Translations under genes and position numbers: made by a program
Origin: Lachnotalea sp041821265
Lineage (GTDB): Bacteria; Bacillota; Clostridia; Lachnospirales; Lachnospiraceae
Length of the DNA: 64,000 bases
NCBI GenBank assembly: GCA_041821265.1
Contig: JBGUEQ010000009.1
Location: forward strand, 45,419-109,418
Direction: 5' to 3'
In this document: positions 6,335 to 14,770 of the stretch, piece after piece
Numbering within the stretch: the stretch's first letter is position 1
Layout: every line of letters starts with the position of its first letter
The notes under the pieces: model-generated
The model's input: the letters and a program-made list of their open reading frames with translations, nothing else
Database searches by the model: none
What the model was told of the DNA's origin: nothing

Positions 6335-7075
6335 CTAATTCATTCTTTGTCTTACTATTTCATATGCTAAAACTCCTGTTGCAACAGATGCATTTAATGA
6401 CTCAATTTCGCCTTTCATAGGTATAGAAGCAATTAAATCACACTTTTCCTTTACTAATCTACCGACTCCTTCACCTTCGCTTCCAATCACTAGTCCAATT
6501 GGTCCCTTAAGATCAAGTTTGTACATAGATTCGCCTTCCATGTCTGCACACACAAACCACATGCCTTGTTTCTTAAGATCTTCAATTGTAGTGCCTAGAT
6601 TTGTAACTTTTGCAACTGGAGTATAATTAATTGCTCCTGCTGAAGTCTTTGCTACTGTAGCTGTTAGCCCTACTGCGCGTCTCTTAGGAATGATAATCCC
6701 ATGAACTCCTGCTAGGTTTGCAGTACGTATAATTGCGCCAAGATTATGTGGATCCTCAATGTTATCTAGCAAGATAATAAATGGTGGTTCATTTTTCTCT
6801 TTGGCAATGTCTAATATGTCTTGCACTTCTGCATATTCATATGCTGCTGCATATGCCATAACACCTTGATGCTTGCCAGTCTCTGACATGTTGTCCAATC
6901 TATCTTTATTCACAAAATTGATAATGGTATCATATTTTTTTGCTTCTCTTATAATTGACTTAATTGGACCATCCTGACTTCCATCCAATATAAAAACTTT
7001 ATCAATTGTCTTTCCTGCTCTAAATGCCTCAAGTACTGCGTTTCTTCCTTCAATCGTTAATTCTTCGTATCTCAC
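6335..7075 (-). CDS. rlmB: 23S rRNA (guanosine-2251)-2'-O-methyltransferase, SpoU family
   Basis: 246 aa. An N-terminal L30e-like substrate-binding domain (residues ~1-75, EGRNAVLEAFRAGKTIDKVFI) precedes the SPOUT methyltransferase domain. The three SpoU motifs are present: NIEDPHNLGAIIRTA, IGSEGEGVGRLV and SLNASVATGVLAYE. The knot binds SAM and methylates G2251 in 23S rRNA by family knowledge. It follows mrnC by 23 bp in the cysS-mrnC-rlmB operon. Confidence 0.92.
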   Translation of the reverse strand: MRYEELTIEGRNAVLEAFRAGKTIDKVFILDGSQDGPIKSIIREAKKYDTIINFVNKDRLDNMSETGKHQGVMAYAAAYEYAEVQDILDIAKEKNEPPFIILLDNIEDPHNLGAIIRTANLAGVHGIIIPKRRAVGLTATVAKTSAGAINYTPVAKVTNLGTTIEDLKKQGMWFVCADMEGESMYKLDLKGPIGLVIGSEGEGVGRLVKEKCDLIASIPMKGEIESLNASVATGVLAYEIVRQRMN

Positions 7076-7098
7076 TGGTACCTCCTGTACTGGTAATC

Positions 7099-7548
7099 TT
7101 AGTTATCCAAGTTAATTTCGCTTTTATCCAAAGCACTTTTAATTAAATCTACAATTCGTTTCAACTGGCCTTGTAAATACAAATATCCCATAAGTGCCTC
7201 AAATCCTGTGGCACGTCTATAGTCAACCATGGTTGCATTCTTAGCCACTGTTGCTGACTTTGCATTGCGTCCTCTTTTGTATATCTTTTGCTCCTCTTCT
7301 GTCAGTTCATCAAGAATCAGTTCGATCATGGCAGACTGTGCCGAAGCTTTTACTAATTGACTGGTTCTCTTATGGAGCTTATTTGGTTGACTATTCCCCT
7401 TTGCCACCACAATTGTCCTTATTATCATATCATAGATTCCATCTCCAATGTAAGCTAATACAAGTGGGGAATAGGTTTTTATATCTACCTTTTGTAAATT
7501 AAACAGTTCTTCTATATATGGAACCAGTTCTTCTATGCTTTTTTCCAT
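7099..7548 (-). CDS. mrnC: Mini-ribonuclease III
   Basis: 149 aa, a lone RNase III catalytic domain without a double-stranded RNA-binding domain. The signature SPLVLAYIGDGIYDMIIRT carries the acidic metal ligands. In Bacillus the enzyme matures 23S rRNA ends. The start overlaps the cysS 3' end by 16 bp, the usual coupling in this group. Confidence 0.92.
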   Translation of the reverse strand: MEKSIEELVPYIEELFNLQKVDIKTYSPLVLAYIGDGIYDMIIRTIVVAKGNSQPNKLHKRTSQLVKASAQSAMIELILDELTEEEQKIYKRGRNAKSATVAKNATMVDYRRATGFEALMGYLYLQGQLKRIVDLIKSALDKSEINLDN

Positions 7549-8930
7549 TTTACACCTTCTCTTGTATCCTCTAAAACAATTCCTTTTGCAAGTAATTCAT
7601 CTCTGATTTCATCTGATCTAGCAAAATTTTTAGATTTTCTAGCTAATTGTCTTTCTTCAATCAGTTTTTCAATATCTTCCGCTAAAATTATTGCTTCTTT
7701 GTCAACGATAACGCCTAATATATCACATAACATTTTTATTTGATTAAATAATCCATCTAAATATTCTTTCGAGTTCTCTGCACTTGTATTCGTATTTGTG
7801 AACTTTACTAATTCAAAGATGGAAGAAACCGCATCCGCAGTATTAAAATCATCGTCCATCGCTGCCTCAAATTTGTCAGTAAATTCAGATGCTAGTTTCA
7901 AATTCGCATTTTCTTCCTCTGTTTTATCATTAGTATTAGACGCACCTGATAAATGTTTTAAATTATCTACCGCTGTAAGGATTCGATCTAAGCCACTTTT
8001 GGAAGCTTCCATTAAATCTGCACTAAAGTTAATTGGGCTTCTATAATGTGCACTCAACATAAAGAAACGAAGTACTTGCAAATCATATTTTTCTCCAATT
8101 TCTCTTACGGTAAAGAAATTACCTAAAGACTTAGACATCTTCCTGTTGTCAATATTTAAAAAACCATTATGAAGCCAATATTTCGAAAAATTCTTTCCAT
8201 TGCAAGCCTCACTTTGAGCAATTTCATTTTCATGATGTGGAAAAATCAAATCCTCTCCACCTGCATGAATATCAATTTCTTCACCAAGGTATTTTTTAGA
8301 CATAACAGAACATTCAATATGCCAACCTGGACGTCCATTTCCCCAAGGTGATTCCCAAAATGGTTCTCCATCTTTCTTTGGTTTCCATAATACAAAATCC
8401 ATTTCATCTTCTTTTTGAGCTTCTACTGCAATACGCTTTCCAGCCTCTAATTCATCCAAATTTTTCTTAGAAAGTTTACCATAATCATCGAATTTTTTAG
8501 TTCTAAAATAGACTGTTCCATCAATAGCATATGCATATCCTTTTTCTATGAGTGTCCCTATCATATCAAGCATTCCACCAATCTCTTCTGTCGCTAAAGG
8601 ATGAGTTGTTGCTGGCAATACATTCAACGAATCCATATCTTTCTTACATTCAGCTATAAAGCGCGTTGAAATTTCTGATGCTGGTACGCCTTCTTCGATT
8701 GCCTTTTTTATAATTTTATCATCTACATCTGTAAAGTTAGATACATAATTCACTTTAAGTCCTTTGTACTCCATATATCTTCTTACCGTATCAAACATAA
8801 TCATCGGTCTGGCATTACCAATATGAATAAAATTGTAAACAGTAGGTCCACATACATACATTCTTACTTTTCCTTCTTCAATTGGTACAAATTCTTCTTT
8901 TTTTCTTGTTAGTGTATTGTATAATTTCAT
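7533..8930 (-). CDS. cysS: Cysteinyl-tRNA synthetase
   Basis: 465 aa from the ATG at 8930, chosen because AAGGAGAATAT sits right before it; an in-frame upstream start at 8948 has no ribosome site. Class I motifs: CGPTVYNFIHIGNARP (HIGH box, with Cys as zinc ligand), CSVMS and HHENEIAQSEA (zinc site), and KMSKSLGN. It charges tRNA-Cys. It lies next to the serine acetyltransferase gene, so cysteine synthesis and use are clustered. Confidence 0.95.
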   Translation of the reverse strand: MKLYNTLTRKKEEFVPIEEGKVRMYVCGPTVYNFIHIGNARPMIMFDTVRRYMEYKGLKVNYVSNFTDVDDKIIKKAIEEGVPASEISTRFIAECKKDMDSLNVLPATTHPLATEEIGGMLDMIGTLIEKGYAYAIDGTVYFRTKKFDDYGKLSKKNLDELEAGKRIAVEAQKEDEMDFVLWKPKKDGEPFWESPWGNGRPGWHIECSVMSKKYLGEEIDIHAGGEDLIFPHHENEIAQSEACNGKNFSKYWLHNGFLNIDNRKMSKSLGNFFTVREIGEKYDLQVLRFFMLSAHYRSPINFSADLMEASKSGLDRILTAVDNLKHLSGASNTNDKTEEENANLKLASEFTDKFEAAMDDDFNTADAVSSIFELVKFTNTNTSAENSKEYLDGLFNQIKMLCDILGVIVDKEAIILAEDIEKLIEERQLARKSKNFARSDEIRDELLAKGIVLEDTREGVKWKKA

Positions 8931-8977
8931 ATATTCTCCTTCTAGCACTTTTTATAGTACGTATTTTCTATTATTTT

Positions 8978-9106
8978 GTAACTTTTCAGTACCTGCAAAA
9001 TTACCGCTACGCGATGCAAACAAAATGCAAGAAAAATGCATTCTGATGCTACAACTAAGAATTTGCTTTGCAAAACACCTCGCATTTATGGGTACTAAAT
9101 AGTTAC
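8978..9106 (-). repeat. 132-bp interspersed element, copy A
   Basis: Read on the minus strand it starts GTAACTATTTAGTACCC and ends GGTACTGAAAAGTTAC, with internal TTTTGCAAAGCAAA and TGCATTTTTCTTGCA hairpins. It is flanked by TTATTT on both sides, a possible target duplication. It lies between cysE and cysS. Confidence 0.8.
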
Positions 9107-9107
9107 A

Positions 9108-9770
9108 TTATTTCTCAATCTTCTTACATATTTCTTGTAACTGCTCTACGCAATGCTTGAGTTCTCTATTTTCCCGTCTAAGCTGCATTAAATCATTATA
9201 CACTGGATCTGGGAGATGTATCTGATCCATATCACTTCTTGGAATCTTCACATTATCCTGTTTCACAATACGACCTGGAACACCCACAACGGTACAGTTA
9301 GGAGGTACTTCCTCTAATACAACAGAACCTGCTCCTATCTTAGAGTTCTCTCCAACTCGAAAGGAACCGATTATTTTGGCGCCTGCACTTACCATAACAT
9401 TATCTCCTAATGTCGGATGACGTTTTCCCGTTTCTTTACCCGTTCCTCCTAATGTTACCCCTTGATAAAGAGTTACATTGTCACCTATAATAGCTGTTTC
9501 TCCTATTATAACACCACTTCCATGGTCAATAAATAGTCCTTTACCAATTATAGCCCCCGGGTGAATTTCTATCCCTGTTTTTCTTGCTGCTCTTTGGGAA
9601 ATCCATCTTGCTATAAAATAATGCCCATTCTTATATAATTTATGGGCAACTCTATAATTTAATATCACCTTAAAACTTGGATATAATAGCACTTCCCATG
9701 GTGTCTTAATTGCTGGATCTCTCTCCGTGATTACTTTAATTTCTTCTTTTATATACTGAATCATTCCCAT
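9108..9770 (-). CDS. cysE: Serine O-acetyltransferase, EpsC/CysE type
   Basis: 220 aa from the ATG at 9770, which has AGGAGGTTTTGAT upstream; the longer reading frame runs into the T-box terminator and is not translated. An N-terminal helical region (YIKEEIKVITERDPAIKTPWEVLLYPSFKVI) is followed by left-handed beta-helix hexapeptide repeats: GIEIHPGAIIGKGLFIDHGSG, IGDNVTLYQGVTLGGTGK and VSAGAKIIG. The catalytic His is in the DHGSG segment. It makes O-acetylserine for cysteine synthesis. Expression is under a T-box leader. Confidence 0.93.
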   Translation of the reverse strand: MGMIQYIKEEIKVITERDPAIKTPWEVLLYPSFKVILNYRVAHKLYKNGHYFIARWISQRAARKTGIEIHPGAIIGKGLFIDHGSGVIIGETAIIGDNVTLYQGVTLGGTGKETGKRHPTLGDNVMVSAGAKIIGSFRVGENSKIGAGSVVLEEVPPNCTVVGVPGRIVKQDNVKIPRSDMDQIHLPDPVYNDLMQLRRENRELKHCVEQLQEICKKIEK

Positions 9771-9789
9771 ATCAAAACCTCCTAAAATG

Positions 9790-10178
9790 CAAATAAACTT
9801 CATCTCTAAAATTAGAGACGAAGTTATCCGCGGTTCCACTCTATGTAAAGGCATATGTAATTATTCAGTACCTTCATAGTTACCGCTACGCAATGCACAT
9901 AAAATACAAGAAACTTGCATTTTATGTGCTATAAAACTCGGGATTTTGCTTTGCAAATCACCTCGCGTTAATGGTTTCTGAATAGTTACAGATATATCAC
10001 ATATACTAATCACTCATACACTTAACGGGTGTCACTCGTACTAAGCTACTGTTATTTCACCTAATCAGCTCCTGGACGCACCTTCATCTATCCTAATATA
10101 AGAATTGCTTTCAGCTGGTAACAATTCCTCTCTGTTAATTAATATAGACTACTCTTTCCACTCTACGCTTTTATGTCT
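9790..10178 (-). promoter_or_regulatory. T-box leader of cysE, split by a repeat insertion
   Basis: Minus strand. The invariant T-box AGAGTGGAACCGCGG is at 9828-9842, directly followed by a terminator hairpin (ACTTCGTCTCT/AGAGATGAAGT, 9797-9824, then TTTATTT). A Stem-I-like region with GAATTG/CAATTC and an AGAGAGG distal motif lies at ~10100-10150. A plausible Cys specifier TGC lies at 10078-10080. The 133-bp repeat copy B (9857-9989) occupies the linker between the upstream domains and the antiterminator. Specifier assignment is by eye and by the downstream gene. Confidence 0.85.
9857..9989 (-). repeat. 132-bp interspersed element, copy B (inside the T-box leader)
   Basis: Minus-strand reading starts GTAACTATTCAGAAACC and ends GGTACTGAATAATTAC. 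The internal hairpins TTTGCAAAGCAAA and AATGCAAGtttCTTGTATT are kept. Same orientation as copy A, so the two bracket cysE. Confidence 0.85.
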
Positions 10179-10184
10179 TACTAT

Positions 10185-10213
10185 AGTTTATTCAAAAAGT
10201 TCCATTTTGTCAA
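10185..10213 (-). promoter_or_regulatory. Promoter of the cysE T-box leader
   Basis: TTGACA (10208-10213), 17-bp spacer, TAAACT (10185-10190) on the minus strand. It overlaps the end of the upstream acetyltransferase gene and would start transcription near 10178, at the base of Stem I. Confidence 0.55.
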
Positions 10214-10219
10214 CTTTTT

Positions 10220-11380
10220 CTATACCATTTCATTTAAAAACATTGGATTAAATTTTTTGACCATCTTAATTTTATCAATTGTATATTCACTTAGTTTCTC
10301 TGCTATTGCTTTTGGAATATCGTCAAAGAAACAAATGGCTGTAAATTCCCCAATACTCAATATCATTTCTGGTTCTTTGGACGATGCAACAATATCCGCA
10401 TTTTCTAACCCAATGCATAAAGAAAAAACACCATTATTTGCTTCAATAAACTCATCGACCATTTCAATCATTAGCTCAATGGGTTCTGATGCCTTTAGGT
10501 ATCTTACAAACATAGCAAGAGAAACAATTCTAGTCATGGTTACAGGTTTTGTGACTATATTTTTAAAATCATCTTCATTTAGGAAATCCAATGCCGTCAC
10601 GTTAATTTCTTTTTCTGATTCTTTGAATTTCTTAGCAATGACATGGGCAAATTCATCTTTATATTTATCAAGACACACTGGTTCAATTACGTTAATTTCA
10701 TCATATTCTCCATAGAAAAAATATCCCACCAATACATTTAAATCAAATACACATACAATTTCTCCATGTTCTGCTTCAAATTGTTTTTTTATTGTTTGAT
10801 AGTAACTTTCTTCTCTGTTAACAAAAACACAATATTTCTCCGACAAAACTGCTTCTGAGAATATTGCTAAACTCCTAAAATCATCCTCTACTGCACTTTT
10901 AAATGTTAGTTGTGTGTCAGCTGATATCTCCAACATTGTTCCGCTGTTTTGATAGTAAACAGTTACAAAATCAAATCCAGTATAATATTCTTCCTTCGCT
11001 GGCATTAAATACGTAAATGGCTCTTTATTTTCATGCATTTGGTGTAAAGCGGATTCAAGAATTTTTCTCATCAATCCTTGTCGTCTGTATTCCTCTTGCG
11101 TTGCGACTCCAACAATGTAATGTGTTGGAACAATTGAAGGTCCCAGATGTATTTGATATGGATTAAGCTGTGCCATGGATAATACTATTTCACCGTCTTT
11201 TGCAACCCATATACTGTTATTTTCCACTTTATTCTTATAATAAAAGTCTACAAATTCTTTACTATCTTCATCAAATGTTTTTTCCCACAAAGGACGTGTC
11301 ACCTCATGTTCCTTATAAGATAATGACTGAATTTGTATTCCTTCTTCCAGTTTTTTCTGTTTTAACTTTTTAAACATCAT
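10220..11380 (-). CDS. Eis-like GNAT acetyltransferase
   Basis: 386 aa. The N-terminal GNAT core has the acetyl-CoA loop in VGVATQEEYRRQGLMRKIL (residues ~90-110). A second GNAT-like middle domain and a C-terminal sterol-carrier-like domain follow, a layout typical of Eis/YitI-type proteins. Eis relatives acetylate aminoglycosides or other amines; the substrate here is unknown. The ATG lies 3 bp after the ispF stop and uses GAGGAA inside the ispF 3' end as ribosome site, so the two are coupled. Confidence 0.75.
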   Translation of the reverse strand: MMFKKLKQKKLEEGIQIQSLSYKEHEVTRPLWEKTFDEDSKEFVDFYYKNKVENNSIWVAKDGEIVLSMAQLNPYQIHLGPSIVPTHYIVGVATQEEYRRQGLMRKILESALHQMHENKEPFTYLMPAKEEYYTGFDFVTVYYQNSGTMLEISADTQLTFKSAVEDDFRSLAIFSEAVLSEKYCVFVNREESYYQTIKKQFEAEHGEIVCVFDLNVLVGYFFYGEYDEINVIEPVCLDKYKDEFAHVIAKKFKESEKEINVTALDFLNEDDFKNIVTKPVTMTRIVSLAMFVRYLKASEPIELMIEMVDEFIEANNGVFSLCIGLENADIVASSKEPEMILSIGEFTAICFFDDIPKAIAEKLSEYTIDKIKMVKKFNPMFLNEMV

Positions 11381-11383
11381 ATA

Positions 11384-11950
11384 TTATTCCTCTGTTTTAT
11401 TCGGGCAGCCGGAGCAGCCACTACATCCTCCACACGCTGGATAATTGCTTGTTTCCTTTTCATCATATCTATAATCTGCTACTGTATTTAATGAACATAT
11501 CGCCTGTGCTGAAATCCCTTCACCATTCCCTGTAAAACCAAGCCCTTCTTCGGTCGTAGCTTTGATATTAACACTTGTAATTGGAAGGTTTAAAGCTTTG
11601 GCCACATTCTCTACCATCTGTGGCATATATCCCAAAAGTTTTGGCTTCTGCGCTATAATTGTTGCATCAATATTTTCAATAATATACATATTTTCTTCAA
11701 TTAATTTAGTCACATGTTCTAGTAATGTAATACTAGATATTCCTTCATATATCGGATCTGTATCTGGAAAATGTTTTCCTATATCTCCAAGTGCTGCTGC
11801 TCCTAAGATAGAATCCATAATCGCATGTACAACAACATCTGCATCCGAGTGCCCTAAAAGTCCTTTTTCATATGGAATGTTCACTCCACCTAAGATTAAA
11901 TTTCTTCCCTCTATAAGCTTATGGACATCATATCCTAATCCAACTCGCAT
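11384..11950 (-). CDS. ispF: 2-C-methyl-D-erythritol 2,4-cyclodiphosphate synthase with a Cys-rich tail
   Basis: 188 aa. The metal-binding DxH is in GLGYDVHKL, the active-site HSDADVVVHAIMDSILGAA follows, and KATTEEGLGFTGNGEGISA is the C-terminal signature. It makes the cyclodiphosphate of the MEP isoprenoid pathway. The family is ~155-160 aa; here ~30 residues extend it and end CGGCSGCSGCPNKTEE. That tail looks like a metal- or redox-active add-on. The ribosome site is AGGAGGAAGACA. Confidence 0.93.
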   Translation of the reverse strand: MRVGLGYDVHKLIEGRNLILGGVNIPYEKGLLGHSDADVVVHAIMDSILGAAALGDIGKHFPDTDPIYEGISSITLLEHVTKLIEENMYIIENIDATIIAQKPKLLGYMPQMVENVAKALNLPITSVNIKATTEEGLGFTGNGEGISAQAICSLNTVADYRYDEKETSNYPACGGCSGCSGCPNKTEE

Positions 11951-12086
11951 TGTCTTCCTCCTACTATTCTTTACGAATTATCTGTTACTATTCACAACCT
12001 TGCTAAATACAGCTGTCTATGAGCGGTATCAATTTTAAATATATTCAATATTTTAATTGCAATTATTAATCATGTCATAATAAAAC

Positions 12087-12120
12087 AAAAAAACCCAACA
12101 TAACAAAAGTTATATCAGGT
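12087..12120 (-). terminator. Terminator after tRNA-Met
   Basis: On the minus strand ACCTGATATAAC, TTTT loop and GTTATGTTGGGT are followed by TTTTTTT. Confidence 0.7.
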
Positions 12121-12126
12121 ATTTAG

Positions 12127-12200
12127 TAGCGGAAATTGGATTTGAACCAACGACACCACGGGTATGAACCGTGTGCTCTAGCCAACTGAGCTATTCCGCC
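12127..12200 (-). tRNA. tRNA-Met (anticodon CAT), elongator type
   Basis: Acceptor GGCGGAA pairs with TTCCGCT, the anticodon stem CACGG/CCGTG holds loop TTCATAC, and the T-arm is GTTGG-TTCAAAT-CCAAT. The loop fits elongator Met rather than the CTCATAA loop usual for tRNA-Ile2. No encoded CCA. Confidence 0.93.
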
Positions 12201-12224
12201 ATATTGTTGTATATTAAATTAATA

Positions 12225-12297
12225 TGGGACCAATAGGGCTCGAACCTATGACCCTCTGCTTGTAAGGCAGATGCTCTCCCAGCTGAGCTATGATCCC
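12225..12297 (-). tRNA. tRNA-Val (anticodon TAC)
   Basis: Acceptor GGGATCA/TGGTCCC, anticodon stem TCTGC/GCAGA with loop CTTACAA, T-arm ATAGG-TTCGAGC-CCTAT. It is 24 bp upstream of tRNA-Met on the same strand and is probably co-transcribed. Confidence 0.95.
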
Positions 12298-12304
12298 ATA
12301 AACT

Positions 12305-12329
12305 AAGGCAGGCACTTTTTACCTGCCTT
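12305..12329. repeat. 8-bp perfect stem upstream of tRNA-Val
   Basis: AAGGCAGG, 9-nt loop, CCTGCCTT. It lies between the zinc-ribbon gene and the tRNAs. No T-run follows on the minus strand; it may be a processing signal or a weak terminator. Confidence 0.4.
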
Positions 12330-12391
12330 GCTAGTATACTAATTTAATGAAATTTTGTCAATACCCTTTTTTAATTTTTCTTTCATTTCTA

Positions 12392-12571
12392 TCATTGACC
12401 ATATTTTCCATCGAACCAAAATTCTAGTCCACATTTGATACATCTATGTTTGTAATGTTCCTTCTCATTAATTGGTTTCGTCTCCCCTGTGTAACGCAGT
12501 TCTGCACCACCACATAGTGGACACATTCTAGCTCTTCCTACTTTGATTGTATATCCGCCTACTGTCTGCAT
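12392..12571 (-). CDS. Small zinc-ribbon protein, 59 aa
   Basis: Starts MQTVGGYTIKVGRARMC. Two Cys pairs, CPLCGG (~17-20) and CIKCG (~44-47), form a treble-clef or zinc-ribbon finger, and the chain ends LEFWFDGKYGQ. GAAGGGATAAAT supplies the ribosome site. It is just short of the usual 60-aa cut-off. It resembles small zinc-ribbon proteins of clostridia of unknown role. It lies upstream of and in line with the two tRNAs. Confidence 0.75.
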   Translation of the reverse strand: MQTVGGYTIKVGRARMCPLCGGAELRYTGETKPINEKEHYKHRCIKCGLEFWFDGKYGQ

Positions 12572-12664
12572 ATTTATCCCTTCTTTTCTTACCGTATTTT
12601 AAAGAATTTGCTTGCATTAATGTTACCACAATTATTCCTTTTCAACAAGTTTTATCTATCATAT

Positions 12665-13000
12665 TACATGTAAAAATGACTTATTACTAACATCTTTGTA
12701 TTCAATTCCTTTTCTTTTTTATTCATTTCTTCTTCAACTGAATCAGGTGTCTCTTCTAATTCCTTAATTATTTATTAAGTGATTTTGTCAAATTATCTAT
12801 ATCATTTTGGATTACGTCTTCTGACAGGTTTGACTGAACACTCACATACACTACATCTGAATATGGTATATACAATAATATATTTCTATTATCTACAATT
12901 AGACTGCTTTACTAAATAGGTATTCTCATTATCTGATTTAGCCGTTGGAAAACCAAACGCGTAACAATTTGAATTATTTTTAAAATAAATGTACACGGTT
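12665..13000 (-). pseudogene. Decayed gene remnant, several frameshifts
   Basis: Protein-like stretches fall in successive frames on the minus strand: NSNCYAFGFPTAKSDNENTY, then IVDNRNILLYIPYSDVVYVS continuing to NLTKSLNK with a stop at 12768-12770, then a helical KELEETPDSVEEEMNKKEKE segment. At least two frameshifts and no start support a pseudogene of ~110 codons. The parent family is not recognised. The rest of 12572-13280 shows only AT-rich sequence. Confidence 0.45.
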
Positions 13001-13169
13001 TCTTTCTATTTATACATCAACTTCAACTTATTATTAAATTATATAATATTTCTTCTTAATTTCATATTATAAAACGTGAATAGTCACATTAGAAGCGTGA
13101 CTAGATAAGTTTTTACGATATGACAATACGAAGTATCATATAATAGTTAAAAATTATATTTTAAAAATC

Positions 13170-13216
13170 AAAAAAAGCACCCGTCTTAGTGTTAAATTTT
13201 GTAATATAACACTAAA
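13170..13216 (-). terminator. Terminator of the lipoprotein gene
   Basis: Minus strand TTAGTGTTA, loop, TAACACTAA, then GACGGGTGC and TTTTTT. It lies ~65 bp past the lipoprotein stop. Confidence 0.6.
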
Positions 13217-13280
13217 CACAAAGTGGTGTTTTCTTCTGTTTCTTTAATACGTCACAAAACTTTACGCAAGTATTAAACCA

Positions 13281-13940
13281 TTATTCAGTATAGGCTCCCT
13301 GAAAGGATGTATCACTTGAGCTTGATCCACTTTCCGTTACAGTGACTACTTGGTCTTCCTTTAAAAATGTAATTTTAAAATCATTCTCATCTTCATAAGT
13401 TGCATCATTATCTGATATCGTAGCAACACCTGTAATTGTATCTGGACCCGCTAGGCTTGTAAATGTAAATTCAAACGAATTCTCATCTGCAGGTAATAAT
13501 TCCAAAGATGCCGTTTCATTATAAAACTTTCCATCCCACTGAACTGCTGGATTCCCACTTTCATCACTTAAAGTAAAATCAGCGTATGGAGATATTGTTT
13601 TCTCCTCATTGTACGTATATAATTCACCTGAAATTGTATTGACAGCAACTCCCATTGCTAACGGAGTATCTCCCTCTAAAACTTTAAAGACATAATAATT
13701 CACATTATCTACAGTAACATCACTATCTTTCTCTACTGAATATTTCGTTGTATCTAATCTTTCTGCTACTAACTCTTTTGCTGAGTTTTCATCAATCTCT
13801 ATAATTTCCCCCGAATCATTACTATTATCCACTTGTACTGATTCACTCGTATCTTCTCCCTCATATGCCTTCTTACTACTACAACCAGTCATTGCAACTA
13901 TCGACACTGTTACCAATAATATTATTGTTAATTTTTTCAT
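13281..13940 (-). CDS. Secreted lipoprotein of unknown function
   Basis: 219 aa from the ATG at 13940 (MKKLTIILLV), preceded by GAGAGGTG; an earlier in-frame GTG overlaps that ribosome site. The signal peptide ends in the lipobox VAMTGC, so the protein is lipid-anchored outside the membrane. The mature part is strongly acidic, with a Ser/Asp-rich linker, a PepSY-like segment (ENSAKELVAERL..YYVFKVLEGDTPLAMGVAVN) and a C-terminal beta domain. The PepSY resemblance is by eye only. It is a monocistronic gene with its own terminator. Confidence 0.75.
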   Translation of the reverse strand: MKKLTIILLVTVSIVAMTGCSSKKAYEGEDTSESVQVDNSNDSGEIIEIDENSAKELVAERLDTTKYSVEKDSDVTVDNVNYYVFKVLEGDTPLAMGVAVNTISGELYTYNEEKTISPYADFTLSDESGNPAVQWDGKFYNETASLELLPADENSFEFTFTSLAGPDTITGVATISDNDATYEDENDFKITFLKEDQVVTVTESGSSSSDTSFQGAYTE

Positions 13941-14043
13941 GTAATGCACCTCTCTTTCTTTAACATAGTTTCATTATAACAGTAAAATTATACTTTGCAA
14001 TTGCATAAAGCCTACATTTTTCTTACAAATTAATATAATTAAA

Positions 14044-14127
14044 GAACATATTAACCTAAATTTCCATTTTATTAAGCATTTGTTAAGTATTTACTTAGTA
14101 AAATTAAATTGGAAAGTTAATGTGTTC
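14044..14127. repeat. Imperfect inverted repeat of ~84 bp
   Basis: GAACATATTAAC (14044-14055) pairs with GTTAATGTGTTC (14116-14127), and inner TTTCCA with TGGAAA. It lies in the ~390-bp gap between the lipoprotein gene and the remnant at 14343. It may be a MITE relic or a bidirectional hairpin. The remainder of the gap shows no gene. Confidence 0.4.
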
Positions 14128-14342
14128 TATCTACTTGTATTCAGGCATTTCCAACTCCCTGCAAGAGTCAATTTTCTGTTCCCTCAAACAACTTCCTCAT
14201 AATCACCTCAAACCGTCTCGTCAGAATTATTTTCCAGCCGATTTCAACAAAATAATAATCTTTTATTTACCAATATAATTTCGTGATATAATAAAATAAA
14301 AACTTTTTCAGAAAGAAGCTTTTCGCTTGTCACAAGCAGAAA

Positions 14343-14720
14343 TCAGGAAGTATAGAAAAGAGTGGAAAGACGAAAGAGAATATCTTCTTTAAATATACCA
14401 TTTCCGTTTATAACTTCACCTTTTTTTAAAGATATTTTTCGAGCAATCCCAAATCCTTTTAGAACAGAGCCTCTAGCATTTACAGGTTTTTCTTCAAATG
14501 ATACTCCACCTTCTAAATGACAATCTTGAACTGTTATGTTTCCTAATATTTGAGCTCCTGAACCTAAGTAAGTACTTCCCAAAATTTAAGTTCCATTCAT
14601 ATAACGCCTGTTATTTTCTATAATAATATTAGCATTAGGCATATTGGCGTTTATACTAAACCCTCCATCACCAAATATATTATTATTTGTAATTGTATAC
14701 CATCCACACTTATTCTCCAA
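14343..14720 (-). pseudogene. Remnant of a left-handed beta-helix (hexapeptide-repeat) protein
   Basis: An open stretch (ILGSTYLGSGAQILGNITVQ and VNARGSVLKGFGIARKISLK) is preceded, after an in-frame TAA at 14583-14585, by the same frame reading NNNIFGDGGFSINANMPNAN and ENNRRYMNGT. The repeated [ILV]-G-x motif suggests the C-terminal beta-helix of a sugar-nucleotidyltransferase-like protein. The N-terminal domain is absent, so this is a fragment. The family call is tentative. Confidence 0.5.
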
Positions 14721-14770
14721 ACAATCTACTTGTCAAAAGTCCTTATTTCTCAAGGTTACTCTCTCTAAAA

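Noticed and set aside
10173..10715. 180-aa plus-strand ORF opposite the Eis-like gene
   Set aside because: Entirely antisense to a well-supported GNAT gene, begins in the T-box leader and promoter of cysE, and reads as low-complexity S/I/F-rich shadow sequence.
11562..12038. 158-aa plus-strand ORF opposite ispF
   Set aside because: Shadow of ispF; hydrophobic and serine-rich composition from the reverse complement of a conserved enzyme, with no ribosome site.
14150..14240. Short minus-strand frame FVEIGWKIILTRRFEVIMRK
   Set aside because: Protein-like and slightly GC-richer, but no start, under 30 codons and no recognisable family; not enough to call a gene remnant.
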